53,386 nucleotides of DNA from Rhodococcus zopfii NBRC 100606 = JCM 9919 (GTDB taxonomy: Bacteria > Actinomycetota > Actinomycetes > Mycobacteriales > Mycobacteriaceae). How positions within the stretch are numbered: position 1 is the stretch's first letter; every line of letters begins with the position of its first letter. The stretch spans positions 1 through 53,386 of the forward strand of contig NZ_BCXI01000044.1 of assembly GCF_001895025.1 (NCBI RefSeq). Reading direction: 5' to 3'. Below are positions 24,571 to 33,945 of this stretch, one piece after another. The notes beneath the pieces are model-generated. The model had not been told where the DNA came from. It was given only the letters and a program-made list of their open reading frames with translations, and did not search any database. A program made the translations under genes and the position numbers.

Positions 24571-25446
24571 ATGGACGAAGCGGAACGGATCGGTCGATTC
24601 CGGCGCGAGCACGGACTCGACTCCCTCATCGACGTGCACACCCACTTCATGCCCGCGAATGTGCTGGACAAGGTGTGGAAGTACTTCGACGCGGCCGGAC
24701 CCCTGGTGGGTCGTCCCTGGCCGATCACCTACCGGCACGACGAGGACGAGCGGGTGGCGACGCTGCGGTCGTTCGGCGTCGCCCGGTTCACCTCGATGCT
24801 GTATCCGCATCGTCCGGAGATGGCGGCGTGGCTCAACGCATGGTCCGCGCAGTTCGCCGCCCGCACCCCCGACTGCCTGCACACGGCCACGTTCTACCCC
24901 GAGCCGGGTGTCGCGGACTACGTGGCCGCCGCGCTCGGCGACGGCGTCCGGGTGTTCAAAGCGCACATCCAGGTCGGCGACTACGAGCCGAACGACCCCC
25001 TGCTCGACCCGGTGTGGGAGTTGCTCACCGACTCGGGCGTGCCGACGGTGATCCACTGCGGATCCGGTCCGGCGCCGGGGACCTACACCGGACCGCAGCC
25101 GATTGTGTCTCTGTTGCAGCGTTTTCCCGACCTTCCGCTGATCATTGCGCACATGGGGATGCCCGAATACGTCGAGTTCCTCGACCTCGCGGAGCGATAT
25201 CCGCGGGTGTATCTGGATACGACCATGGCGTTCACCGATTTTGCCGAGGAGGATGCCCCGTTCCCTGCGGGTCAAGTGCCGCGGCTCGACGAGTTGCGTT
25301 CGAAGATCCTGCTGGGCAGCGACTTTCCCAACATTCCATACGGCTACGTGCATCAGCTCGAGTCCCTCGAGCGGGTGGCTCCGGATTCCGGGTGGCTGCG
25401 CGCGGTGTGTCACGACAACGCCGCCGCCCTGTTCGGAGTCGAGTAG
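24571..25446 (+). CDS. Amidohydrolase family 2 protein (ACMSD-like metal hydrolase/decarboxylase)
   Basis: The 291-residue metal-dependent TIM barrel has HxH in IDVHTHFMP near 22-26, further ligands in VIHCGSG near 160 and IIAHMG near 192, and the catalytic Asp in LLGSDFPN near 250. Family members hydrolyse lactones or amides, or decarboxylate aromatic or amino-muconate acids. I chose ATG 24571 (MDEAERIGRF), preceded by a G-run. It is followed after 92 bp by an IclR gene on the same strand. The substrate is not predictable. Confidence 0.85.
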   Translation: MDEAERIGRFRREHGLDSLIDVHTHFMPANVLDKVWKYFDAAGPLVGRPWPITYRHDEDERVATLRSFGVARFTSMLYPHRPEMAAWLNAWSAQFAARTPDCLHTATFYPEPGVADYVAAALGDGVRVFKAHIQVGDYEPNDPLLDPVWELLTDSGVPTVIHCGSGPAPGTYTGPQPIVSLLQRFPDLPLIIAHMGMPEYVEFLDLAERYPRVYLDTTMAFTDFAEEDAPFPAGQVPRLDELRSKILLGSDFPNIPYGYVHQLESLERVAPDSGWLRAVCHDNAAALFGVE

Positions 25447-25538
25447 CCGGAACCGGTCTATTCACTTTCGCCGCCGCACCCGCTACCGTGCAAGAATCAA
25501 TTTCAGTGTGGTGGGGAACACAAGGTGCGGAGGTGGGT

Positions 25539-26354
25539 GTGACCGTCGTGGACCGGCCCGTCGGGTCGTCGACAGCGCCGAAGCGAGACGAATCCCAGTC
25601 GATGATCGCGCGTATGACGTGCATCCTCGACGCGTTCGACGGCCGGAACGCGCAGCTGACCCTCGAAGACCTGGAATTGCGCACCGGACTGCCGCGATCG
25701 ACGGTCCACCGCATCCTCGACCAGCTCATCCGGCTCGAATGGGTCGATCGGGCATCCCTCGGCTACCGGCTCGGCCGTCGGAGCCGGAGCGCCGACGGCG
25801 TACCCGGACACGATCGGATCCGTGCGGCGGCGGCACCGGTGTTGCACCGGCTGGCGCTGCAGACCGGCCACGTCGCGCACCTGACGATCCTCGACGGATG
25901 CGACAGCGTCTACCTCGACAAGGTCGGCGGCAGGCTCGCCGCCGCGCTCCCGACCCGCGTCGGCGGCCGTCGGCCGGCCCACGTCAACGCGGGCGGCAAG
26001 GCGATGCTCGCGTGGCTGCCGGCCGAATCCGTGGACAACCTGGTCGGGGCGGGGCTCCGAATCTGCACGGACCGCACGATCGCCGACCTGGACGCCCTGC
26101 ATCGCGAGCTCGGCCGCATCCGCGGGCGGCACGGACTGGCGTTCGAGAGCGGCGAGTCGGTGCCGGGCGTCGCGTGCGTCGGCGCCGCGGTGCTCGGCAC
26201 CGACGGTCCGGCCGCGGGCATCTCGCTGTGCGGCGCCGAGCGGACCGTCGACCCGGACCGGCTCGGTCCACTGGTCGCCGCGGCGGCGCGGGAGGTCACG
26301 CGGGCGCTGTCGCCGGCGTCCGGCGCCCCCGCCCCTCGTGCGCGTTTCCGGTAG
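25539..26354 (+). CDS. IclR-family transcriptional regulator
   Basis: The 271-residue protein has a winged helix at about 25-75 (LTLEDLELRTGLPRSTVHRILDQLIRLEWVDRA) and an IclR effector domain with RLALQTGHVAHLTILDGCDSVYLDKV near 110 and HVNAGGKAMLAWLP near 153. GTG 25539 follows GGAGG at five bases; GTG 25533 is close. The reading frame is open far upstream over the amidohydrolase gene, but that is antiframe. Likely targets are the amidohydrolase gene or the adjacent ligase and ABC importer genes. Confidence 0.87.
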   Translation: MTVVDRPVGSSTAPKRDESQSMIARMTCILDAFDGRNAQLTLEDLELRTGLPRSTVHRILDQLIRLEWVDRASLGYRLGRRSRSADGVPGHDRIRAAAAPVLHRLALQTGHVAHLTILDGCDSVYLDKVGGRLAAALPTRVGGRRPAHVNAGGKAMLAWLPAESVDNLVGAGLRICTDRTIADLDALHRELGRIRGRHGLAFESGESVPGVACVGAAVLGTDGPAAGISLCGAERTVDPDRLGPLVAAAAREVTRALSPASGAPAPRARFR

Positions 26355-26378
26355 CCGGCGCTACCAAAAACACGCACG
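26337..26378. terminator. Imperfect hairpin overlapping the IclR stop; member of a local repeat family
   Basis: CGTGCGCGTTTCCGGTAGC (26337-26355) pairs with GCTACC...CGCACG (26360-26378) with three mismatches. The stop codon of the IclR gene (26352-26354) lies in the left arm. The core resembles the hairpin at 43136-43181. It serves convergent genes. Confidence 0.7.
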
Positions 26379-26399
26379 GGAGGCGGGGATCGGTTCGGT

Positions 26400-28064
26400 T
26401 CACACCGCCACGTCGCGACGCAAGACCTTTCCGGTTGCGTTGCGGGGCAACAGGTCGCGGGTGATCTTCCACTGCGACGGGACCTTGTAGTAGGAGATGC
26501 GGTCGCGGCAGAACTCGCGCAGTTCGTCCTCGCTCGCATCGTGACCGGCCCGCAGCACCACGACGGCGGCGACCTCCTGGCCCAGATCCGCGTGATCGAC
26601 ACCGATCACCGCGCATTCGTGCACCGCGGGATGCTCCTCGAGGCACTGTTCGACCTCGGTGGGATACACGTTCTCTCCGCCCCGCAGGATCAGATCCGAG
26701 CGCCGGCCCGTCAACCGCAGTCGACCGTTCTCGACGACCCCGTAGTCGCCGGTGCGCAGCCACCCGTCCGACGTGAGGGCGGCGGCGGTCGCCGGCTCGT
26801 CCTCCCAGTATCCGAGCATCACGAACGGGCTGCGAACACAGACCTCACCCTCGGCACCGTCGGGCACCACTTCCCCGAAGGGATCGCGAATCTCGAGCGC
26901 GACGGTGAGGATCGGGCGTCCGAGCGTGCCCGGGAACGCCTCCAGTTCGGGGGCGGTGGCGACCGCGACGGCGGTGCTGCACTCGGTGAGACCGTAGCTG
27001 TCCACCAGGGCCTGCTGCGCGAACGGGAACTTGGCTCGCAGCCGCTGCTTGAATTCCGGGGACGACGGCGCCGACGCCAGCGCGAACGCGGTCAGCGACG
27101 ACAGGTCGTAGCGGTCGGTGTCCGGGTGCTCGAGCATGCGCGCGGCCATCGTCGGAACGGCACCCCAGTTGGTGACCCGCTCGCGTTCGATCAGACCGAA
27201 GACCTTGTCCACGTCGAAGCCGCCCTCGGTCATGACCACGGCGCTGCCCGTCGCCAGCCGCGGGACCGTGAGATTGTGCAGGCTTGCGATGTGGAACAAC
27301 GGCGAGGTGAGCAGGTAGCGGCTCTCACTCGGCACGGAGTCGTCGTAGGTGCGGCCGTACATCTGCGCGACCAGTGCATCGGAGAAGCGGTGGTAGTCGA
27401 CGACGGCGAGCAGGTTCCGCTGCGAATGCACCGCGCCCTTGGGTCGTCCGCTCGTGCCGCTGGTGAACAGGATGACCGCGGGGTCGTCCTCGTCCACGTC
27501 GGCCGTGGGCAGGTCCGCGCCGGCGCGGTCGGCGACGATGCGCGGCAGATCTTCCTCGACGGTGAGCACTGCGAATCCGGATGCTTCCGCATTCGCGAGT
27601 GATGCAGCACGTTTGGCGTCGGCGACGATCACCGTCGGCCGCACCAGATTCACGCCGTGCTCGATCTCCTTCGGTGTCCACCACGAGTTGAGGCCGACGG
27701 CGATCGCGCCCAGGCACTGTGCCGCCCAGAACGTGACGATCCATTCGGGCGAGTTGGCGGCGAGGATCGCGACCCGGTCGCCCTTGCCGACACCGTGGTC
27801 GTCGCGCAGGGCGGTCGCCACGGCGGCGACCGCGTCGGCATGTTCGGCGAAGGTCAGCCGACGGTTCGCGGTGACGAGATAGTCGCGGTCGCCCCACGCC
27901 CTCGATGCGGCGACCAGATCACCGACCCGGCGGTCGCGGTTGCGCACCACCGGAATACGGTTTCCGCGCACATCGTCCTCGATCAACTCGAAGCGGCCGC
28001 CGGGCCCGGTGAGCTTCGAAACGACCTGCTGCAGCATCTGTTGGAGGTCTGATGGTGCTGTCAT
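26400..28064 (-). CDS. AMP-dependent acid-CoA ligase
   Basis: The 554-residue ANL ligase has P-loop [17 protein letters not shown] near 197, [11 protein letters not shown] near 358, GWLRTGDYG near 435, [14 protein letters not shown] near 456 and the terminal Lys in [15 protein letters not shown] 28064 has AAAGG seven bases upstream. It is divergent from the LivK-type binding-protein gene 257 bp away. A ligase beside an importer often traps the imported carboxylate as a CoA ester, so I infer a shared substrate that cannot be named. Confidence 0.9.
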   Translation of the reverse strand: MTAPSDLQQMLQQVVSKLTGPGGRFELIEDDVRGNRIPVVRNRDRRVGDLVAASRAWGDRDYLVTANRRLTFAEHADAVAAVATALRDDHGVGKGDRVAILAANSPEWIVTFWAAQCLGAIAVGLNSWWTPKEIEHGVNLVRPTVIVADAKRAASLANAEASGFAVLTVEEDLPRIVADRAGADLPTADVDEDDPAVILFTSGTSGRPKGAVHSQRNLLAVVDYHRFSDALVAQMYGRTYDDSVPSESRYLLTSPLFHIASLHNLTVPRLATGSAVVMTEGGFDVDKVFGLIERERVTNWGAVPTMAARMLEHPDTDRYDLSSLTAFALASAPSSPEFKQRLRAKFPFAQQALVDSYGLTECSTAVAVATAPELEAFPGTLGRPILTVALEIRDPFGEVVPDGAEGEVCVRSPFVMLGYWEDEPATAAALTSDGWLRTGDYGVVENGRLRLTGRRSDLILRGGENVYPTEVEQCLEEHPAVHECAVIGVDHADLGQEVAAVVVLRAGHDASEDELREFCRDRISYYKVPSQWKITRDLLPRNATGKVLRRDVAV

Positions 28065-28122
28065 GGAGGCGCCTTTCCGTTTCCGCTGAGATCTCCTGCC
28101 CACACTTCTGCCACAACATTGC

Positions 28123-28232
28123 ATGCCGGCCACGGTCGGAAGTGAGCGATACCACTGACCGGGAGCGGTGTGTGGCCGGCATCACGCGCCGGTCCCGCTC
28201 ATCGGGAATGGCCGGGGTGGCCGGCGTCACGC
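28123..28232. promoter_or_regulatory. Repeat-rich divergent promoter region between CoA ligase and importer
   Basis: ATGCCGGCCAC (28123-28133) and GTGGCCGGCAT (28172-28182) form an 11-bp inverted repeat. GTGGCCGGCATCACGC (28172) recurs with one change at 28217-28232. This 257-bp gap (28065-28321) has no gene and probably holds the regulator sites for both directions. Confidence 0.4.
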
Positions 28233-28321
28233 TGGCTACCTTCGCGGCACCCGACATGCCGATGTGATGTCTCGGCCCTCACCCCTGTCGGGGATCGGTT
28301 GAGACAAAGGAGTCCCTCAAC

Positions 28322-29740
28322 GTGAAACACAGCACTGCTTCGAAACTGGTGGCAGGACTGGCCGCCGTCCTGGTGGTGACGTCCGCCTGTGCCTCCGACC
28401 GGGAGGGTGACGCCGTCGTGTCCGCCGGGTCGCCCAGCGCCGCGGGGGAGGCGGCCCCGGCATCCGACGCGATGTTCGGAACGCTCGAATCACCTTGTGG
28501 CGAAGGGGATGCAACTGGTGCCACCGATCAGGGTGTCAGCGACACGGAGATCCGCATCGGCTACGGCGACGACCGCGGTTACGTCAAGAGTCCGGGTCTG
28601 AACAAGGAGATGAGCGACGCCGTCGGCGCCATGATCGACTGGTGCAACGCGCAGGGCGGCATCAACGGGCGGCAGATCGTCGGCACCGACTACGACGCTG
28701 CGATGACCCAGGCGAACACGGTCATGCAGAACGCATGCGCCTCCGAATTCATGCTCGTCGGCCACGGATTCGCCATGGACCAGACCGCCGAGCAGACCCG
28801 CGTGGCCTGCAACCTCGCCGCGGTTCCCGGCTTCACGGTCTCGCCGGATGCCGCGAACGGACCCATGACCTACCAGGGTGTCCCGTTCCCGGTGGACTTC
28901 GCGAACGGATCGCAGTGGTTCCAGCTCGCCGAGATGCACCCGGAGCTGATCGACAAGTTCGACATCGTGGACAGCACGATGCCGACCATCATCTCCGCGA
29001 ACACGAAGGTCCGCTCCGTGGCCGCGGCCGCCGGCTTCAAATTGAAGAACTGCGGCGTCACCCTCAACTACGAGGGCGAATCCAGCTACGTCCCGTTCGC
29101 CGAGAAGTTCAAGGAGTGCGGCGTCGAAGGGCTGTGGACGTCGCGATCCCCCGTGCCCGGGGAGTTCAACTTCATCAAGGCACTCGACCAGGTCGGCATC
29201 GATCCGATCTTCATGGGTGAAGCCACGTGGTACGGCGACGCCGTGCGCAGCTGGAACAAGGAATCCGGTCTGCTCGACAATCTGCACTCCGGCATGACCT
29301 TCCAGATGCTGGAGAACGCGGATTCCGTACCCGCGGTGAAGAAGTACGTGGAGCTCGTCACGGAGAAGGGCGGCAAGACCGCGCTGCTCGGCATGCAGGC
29401 CACCTCGTCCTTCCTACTGTGGGCGACCGCCGCGAAGGAATGCGGCTCCGACCTCACCCGCCAGTGCATGATCAACGAACTGTCGCAGATCCACGAGTGG
29501 GACGGCGGCGGGCTGCACGCGGTCACGGATCCGGGCTCCAACATGCCGGCCACCTGCGGTCTGGTCGTGACGCTGTCGGGTGCGGACTACGCGCAGGCGT
29601 TCCCCGCGGAGACCGGCACCTTCGAGTGCGACGGCCGCTACCTCGTCGCGACCGACCGCAGCACCTGGAGCACCGATCTGGGTCCCGACCGCATCTCGAC
29701 GAAATACCTGAATCCGAACATCATCAGGCCGACCTCCTGA
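28322..29740 (+). CDS. Branched-chain amino-acid-type ABC transporter substrate-binding lipoprotein (LivK-like)
   Basis: The 472-residue exported lipoprotein has a signal with lipobox VVTSACAS (Cys near 23), a low-complexity linker and a type I periplasmic-binding fold starting VSDTEIRIGYGDDRGYV near 72. It is longer than LivK and has several Cys residues. GTG 28322 follows AAGGAG at nine bases. It heads a five-gene importer operon. This binding-protein class in actinomycetes also serves aromatic or steroid-like carboxylates, so amino acids should not be assumed. Confidence 0.9.
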   Translation: MKHSTASKLVAGLAAVLVVTSACASDREGDAVVSAGSPSAAGEAAPASDAMFGTLESPCGEGDATGATDQGVSDTEIRIGYGDDRGYVKSPGLNKEMSDAVGAMIDWCNAQGGINGRQIVGTDYDAAMTQANTVMQNACASEFMLVGHGFAMDQTAEQTRVACNLAAVPGFTVSPDAANGPMTYQGVPFPVDFANGSQWFQLAEMHPELIDKFDIVDSTMPTIISANTKVRSVAAAAGFKLKNCGVTLNYEGESSYVPFAEKFKECGVEGLWTSRSPVPGEFNFIKALDQVGIDPIFMGEATWYGDAVRSWNKESGLLDNLHSGMTFQMLENADSVPAVKKYVELVTEKGGKTALLGMQATSSFLLWATAAKECGSDLTRQCMINELSQIHEWDGGGLHAVTDPGSNMPATCGLVVTLSGADYAQAFPAETGTFECDGRYLVATDRSTWSTDLGPDRISTKYLNPNIIRPTS

Positions 29741-29802
29741 TCCGATCGACCGACTCCGACGGTGCGTGTCGCATCGTCGGAGTCCTCGACTAGGGGTACT
29801 CC

Positions 29803-32070
29803 ATGAACACCTTCCTGACCTTCACCATCGTGGCGTTGGTTCTCGGATCGGTCTACGCGATCGCCGCCTCGGGCCTCGTTCTCACCTACAACACGTCGGG
29901 CATCTTCAACTTCGCGCACGGCGCGCAGGCGATGCTGGGGGCATTCGCCTACTGGCAGCTGCGTTACGGCTGGGGACTGCCCACCCCGGTCGCGCTCGTC
30001 GCCGCCCTCGGCGTTCTCGGGCCAGTGATGGGTCTGCTGCTCTACGTCGTGATCATGCGTGGCATGCGGGACACCGCCGAGGTCACCAAGATCGTTGTCA
30101 CGGTGTCGATCCTGCTCGGCATGCTGGCGGTGTCGCACTGGTTCTGGCACCCCGAGACCGCACGCACGATGTCGATGTTCTTCGGCGATCGCAGCAGAAT
30201 CGAACTGTTCGGCGTCGCCATCCGCTACCACGAATTGATCTGTATCGCTGTGGCTGTGCTCGTCGCGGTCGGGCTGCGGATCATGTTCACCCGCACGCGG
30301 GCGGGGGTCGCGATGCGCGCGGTGGTGGACGACCCGGACCTCTTGCGGCTCAACGGACACGACCCCGACCGGCTGGCGGCACTGTCGTGGGCGATGGGCT
30401 CCACACTGGCGGTCCTGGCCGGCATTCTGGTCACACCGATCAACGGTGGGACGCTCGAAGCGAACATGTTGACGCTGTTGGTCATCGACGCGTTCGCCGC
30501 TGCGATGTTCGGTCGGCTGCGCAGCATTCCGCGGACCTTCGCCGGTGCACTGTTCCTCGGTCTGTCCGCAACGTATGTGCTCGCATACTTCCCCACCGCG
30601 TGGACGTGGACATCCAATCTGCGGGTGTCGCTGCCGATGATCGCGCTGTTCGTGGTGCTCATCGTGCTTCCGCAGGACCGGCTCCGGGGCGCCGTGACCC
30701 GCACCCGCGAGCGGTACCACGTGCCGACGGTGCGCAAGGCGGTGATCTGGGCGGTGGCGCTCGTCGTGATCGTGTACGCGATCCGGTTGCTGATGGTGAC
30801 CTCGGCGATCACCACACTCACGATCGGCATGTCGTTCGCGATCATCGCCCTGTCGCTGACCCTGCTGACCGGCTATGCCGGAGAGTTGAATCTGGCCCCG
30901 GTCTCGTTCGGTGCGATCGCCACGATCGTCGCGTACCACTTCGGGATCTCCGGTACGGGCCTCGCGGCCCACCTGAACCTGTGGGGGGTGGTGCTCGGCG
31001 TCGCGGTCACGGCGCTCGTCGGTGGTCTCATCGCACTTCCCGCGTTGCGGCTGCGCGGGCTGTACCTGGCGCTGGCAACCATGGCGTTCGGGGTGTTCCT
31101 GTCCAACATGATCCTGCGCGACACGACCCGTCACGAACTGTTCGGCGTCGAATTCTCGTTGTTCACCGACGGCAACATCGCGATTCCTCCGCTTCGGGTG
31201 GGTCCGCTCGATCTCGGCAACGACACGGTGTTCCTCATGTCGGTGACCGTGATCTTCGCGGCGCTCGGCGTGGCGCTGATCGCGTTGCGCAACAGCGGAT
31301 ACGGGCGGCGTCTGGCCGCAATGAAGGACAGTCCCGCGGCGTCGGCCATGCTGGGACAGAGCCTCGTGCGACTCAAGCTCGGCGTGTTCACCCTCTCGTC
31401 CGCCATCGCCGGTCTCGGCGGCCTGTTCATGGCCGGCGCGATGGGATCGGTGTCCAGCGAGAGCTTCTCGATCATGGTGAGCCTGTCACTGCTCATGCTG
31501 ACGGTGGTGGCCGGAATCGGCTACGTTTCGGGAGCGCTGTTCGGTGGCCTGATGTCCGGGATCGGATTCGCCGTCATCATGGTGTCCTTCTCGAACCTGG
31601 CATCGGCACAACCGGAACTGTCGGGCCTGTGGACGTTTCTGGGTCACGTCGCGGCGGTGAGCCCGGCGCTGATCGGTATCGGTGTCGCGGCCAACCCCAG
31701 CGGCAGTGTCCATCAGGTGGTCGAGGGATACCGCACGTTGGCGAACGCGAAACCCGTTCTCGCGGGCGGGGTGGCCGTGGTGCTGGTGTCCTACGTGCTC
31801 GCCCTGATCGGGGCGCTCGACAACTGGTGGTTCGCGTCCATCACGATCGCGACGGTGTTCTTGCTTCCGGTCGCCGGGCAACTGCTGATGCCGGAGGCCG
31901 TGCTCGGCGCGGAGGAATCGCAGCGCCGCCGACCCCTGAACCCCGAGCGGGTCGGCATCGACGAGCCGTACGGACCGGAAGTACGTGAGGAGATCGACCG
32001 GGAACTCGGAATCGCCGGGTGCCTTTCGCCTTCGGATCGACGGGAACAGGAGCTGATCACTCATGGCTGA
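29803..32070 (+). CDS. Fused LivH-LivM ABC permease
   Basis: The 755-residue membrane protein joins two permeases. The LivH half (about 1-290) has GSVYAIAASGLVLTYNTSGIFNFAHGAQ near 15 and an EAA-like loop with RAVVDDPDLLRLNG. The LivM half (about 315-700) has LTLLTGYAGELNLAPVSFGAI and LRNSGYGRRLAAMKDSPAAS. After an extra pair of membrane segments it ends in a charged tail. In E. coli the two are separate proteins. ATG 29803 follows the binding-protein gene by 62 bp, and the 3' end overlaps livG by eight bases. Confidence 0.93.
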   Translation: MNTFLTFTIVALVLGSVYAIAASGLVLTYNTSGIFNFAHGAQAMLGAFAYWQLRYGWGLPTPVALVAALGVLGPVMGLLLYVVIMRGMRDTAEVTKIVVTVSILLGMLAVSHWFWHPETARTMSMFFGDRSRIELFGVAIRYHELICIAVAVLVAVGLRIMFTRTRAGVAMRAVVDDPDLLRLNGHDPDRLAALSWAMGSTLAVLAGILVTPINGGTLEANMLTLLVIDAFAAAMFGRLRSIPRTFAGALFLGLSATYVLAYFPTAWTWTSNLRVSLPMIALFVVLIVLPQDRLRGAVTRTRERYHVPTVRKAVIWAVALVVIVYAIRLLMVTSAITTLTIGMSFAIIALSLTLLTGYAGELNLAPVSFGAIATIVAYHFGISGTGLAAHLNLWGVVLGVAVTALVGGLIALPALRLRGLYLALATMAFGVFLSNMILRDTTRHELFGVEFSLFTDGNIAIPPLRVGPLDLGNDTVFLMSVTVIFAALGVALIALRNSGYGRRLAAMKDSPAASAMLGQSLVRLKLGVFTLSSAIAGLGGLFMAGAMGSVSSESFSIMVSLSLLMLTVVAGIGYVSGALFGGLMSGIGFAVIMVSFSNLASAQPELSGLWTFLGHVAAVSPALIGIGVAANPSGSVHQVVEGYRTLANAKPVLAGGVAVVLVSYVLALIGALDNWWFASITIATVFLLPVAGQLLMPEAVLGAEESQRRRPLNPERVGIDEPYGPEVREEIDRELGIAGCLSPSDRREQELITHG

Positions 32071-32806
32071 CGCACCGCTTCTCGAAACCCGCGGTATCAC
32101 AGTCCGTTTCGGTGGGCACGTCGCAGTCAAGGACGTGAGCATGGGTATCACCCGCGGAACGGTCACCGGACTGATAGGACCGAACGGTGCCGGCAAGACG
32201 ACGTTGTTCAACACGATCACCGGATTGCAGCGGCCCACGTCGGGCAGGGTGTTCCTCGACGGCGTCGATGTCACCTCGTCGGCGCCCTACAAGAGGGCAC
32301 AGATGGGGTTGGCGCGGACCTTCCAGCGCCTCGAACTGTTCGTGTCGTTGTCGGTGCGGGACAACCTGCGCGTCGCCGGCGACATCCACAACGCCAACGG
32401 CGGACACCGAATCGATATCGAATCCGAGACCGACCGACTCCTGGCGCTGACCGGGTTGGAAGACATTGCGGACCGCGATGTCTCGGACATCCCCACCGGA
32501 CGCGCCCGGGTCGTGGAGGTGGCACGAGCGCTGATGACGGCGCCGAGGATCCTGCTGCTGGACGAACCGGCCTCCGGACAGACCGAACAGGAAACCGAAC
32601 AGTTCGCCGAGCTGCTCGGTGAGCTCGCCGCCGAAGGGCTGGCGATCTGCCTGGTCGAACACGACATCCCGCTGGTGATGAAGATCTGCTCGACGATTCA
32701 CGTTCTCGACTACGGGGCGCTGCTCGCGAGCGGGCCACCGGACGAGATCAAGAACGACCCCGCCGTGATCGCCGCCTACATCGGCACCGAGGAGGAGGCC
32801 GTATGA
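32063..32806 (+). CDS. LivG-type ABC ATPase
   Basis: The 247-residue ATPase has Walker A GPNGAGKTT near 39-47, Q-loop ARTFQRLELF near 84, Walker B RILLLDEPASG near 160 and the His switch LVEHDI near 195. The signature reads IPTGRARVVEVARAL, so the usual LS/LPxGxQR is degenerate (TGRAR). It works as a heterodimer with the next gene product. It overlaps the permease gene by eight bases and livF by four. Confidence 0.9.
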   Translation: MADAPLLETRGITVRFGGHVAVKDVSMGITRGTVTGLIGPNGAGKTTLFNTITGLQRPTSGRVFLDGVDVTSSAPYKRAQMGLARTFQRLELFVSLSVRDNLRVAGDIHNANGGHRIDIESETDRLLALTGLEDIADRDVSDIPTGRARVVEVARALMTAPRILLLDEPASGQTEQETEQFAELLGELAAEGLAICLVEHDIPLVMKICSTIHVLDYGALLASGPPDEIKNDPAVIAAYIGTEEEAV

Positions 32807-33507
32807 ATCCGGGACCGTTGCTCGAACTGGCAGGTATCCGTGCGGGATACGGGCCCATCGAGGTTCTCCACGGCGTCGATCTTGTGCTCGATCCCGGTGC
32901 CGTGGTCGCTCTGCTCGGCCCCAACGGGGGCGGTAAGACCACGACGTTGAAGGTGTGCGCCGGAATCCAGCAGGCGACGTCGGGGGAGTTCCGGCTCGCC
33001 GGGCGGGCCGTGAACGGCGTGTCCGCGGCGGACCTTGCTCGCCTCGGGGTCTGCTCGATTCCGGAAGGCCGCGGCGTCTTCCCCAACCTGACGGTGCGGG
33101 AGAACCTGTGGATCGCCACGGGAACGGGTGCCTCGCTCGCCGAACTCGAAGAGGTGGCGTACACGCGGTTCCCGATCCTCGGGCAGCGGCGAACCCAGCT
33201 TGCGGGATCCATGTCCGGCGGCGAACAGCAGATGCTCGCCCTGTCGCGTGCGCTGGGAACTCGGCCCACCGTGCTTCTGCTCGACGAACTGTCGATGGGA
33301 CTGGCTCCCCGGATCGTCTCCCAGATCTACGACATCGTGGGCGAATTGGCGGCCGAGGGGCTGTCGATCCTCGTCGCCGAGCAGTTCGCGCGGGCAGTCC
33401 TTCCCATCGCCACCAGCGCTGCATTGATGCTGCAGGGACGAGTGGTGCGCACGGGTAACCCGGCGGAAATCGAAGAAGAACTGTCAACCAGCTATCTAGG
33501 AGGATGA
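32803..33507 (+). CDS. LivF-type ABC ATPase
   Basis: The 234-residue ATPase has Walker A GPNGGGKTT near 40-48, signature MSGGEQQMLALSRAL near 137, Walker B TVLLLDELSMGLAP near 156 (Glu then Leu instead of Pro) and VAEQ at the His-switch position, all normal for LivF. The ATG overlaps the livG stop (ATGA). The canonical signature here complements the degenerate one in LivG, so the dimer may have unequal sites. Confidence 0.92.
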   Translation: MNPGPLLELAGIRAGYGPIEVLHGVDLVLDPGAVVALLGPNGGGKTTTLKVCAGIQQATSGEFRLAGRAVNGVSAADLARLGVCSIPEGRGVFPNLTVRENLWIATGTGASLAELEEVAYTRFPILGQRRTQLAGSMSGGEQQMLALSRALGTRPTVLLLDELSMGLAPRIVSQIYDIVGELAAEGLSILVAEQFARAVLPIATSAALMLQGRVVRTGNPAEIEEELSTSYLGG

Positions 33508-33508
33508 G

Positions 33509-33871
33509 ATGACCACTGCGGTCGACGAACGACGCGAACAATTCAAGAAGGACGTGGCCGCACTGGGATTGGACACCGGGAAGCCCGGCTTCCATGGGAA
33601 GGGCCGGATCGCAGGCCTCACGTTGATGATCCTCGGTGCGACGGCGGCGTTCGTCGTCTATGTCGCCTCGCTGACGCTGTCGGACCTGCGCGACCTCGCG
33701 TCGTACCAGTTGCTGAGTCTCGGATTCGTCGCGATCACCCTGATCGGCGCGGCGGTGTACATCGCGGCCGTGGTGTCGCGGGTGCTGAGCCTGTGGCTGG
33801 TGCGGCAATTGCTCGAGGGAAACGCCCAGACCGAGAGGATCGCGGAGGCGCTGTCGCGGAGCAACCTCTGA
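33509..33871 (+). CDS. Small two-helix membrane protein of the Liv-type importer operon
   Basis: I do not recognise this 120-residue protein. A charged N-terminus (to about residue 33) is followed by two membrane helices (about 35-55 and 68-92) and an amphipathic tail LWLVRQLLEGNAQTERIAEALSRS. It starts one base after the livF stop with AGGAGG before it, so it is part of the operon. A role as an importer accessory or assembly factor is inference. A strong hairpin follows. Confidence 0.82.
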   Translation: MTTAVDERREQFKKDVAALGLDTGKPGFHGKGRIAGLTLMILGATAAFVVYVASLTLSDLRDLASYQLLSLGFVAITLIGAAVYIAAVVSRVLSLWLVRQLLEGNAQTERIAEALSRSNL

Positions 33872-33880
33872 GCGTTCGTC

Positions 33881-33938
33881 CCCGACAGAACACGGAAGGC
33901 CTGCCCTCGACTGCGGGGGCAGGCCTTCCGTTGTCGGG
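33881..33938. terminator. Long bidirectional hairpin between importer operon and metY
   Basis: ACGGAAGGCCTGCCC (33892-33906) pairs perfectly with GGGCAGGCCTTCCGT (33917-33931). An outer CCCGACA/TGTCGGG pair (33881-33887 and 33932-33938) extends the stem. It fills the gap between convergent stops. Confidence 0.85.
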
Positions 33939-33945
33939 CAGCGGG

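Noticed and set aside
24498..26354. Single 618-codon frame reaching the IclR gene
   Set aside because: The first part is a shadow of the amidohydrolase gene; a good ribosome site places the IclR start at 25539.
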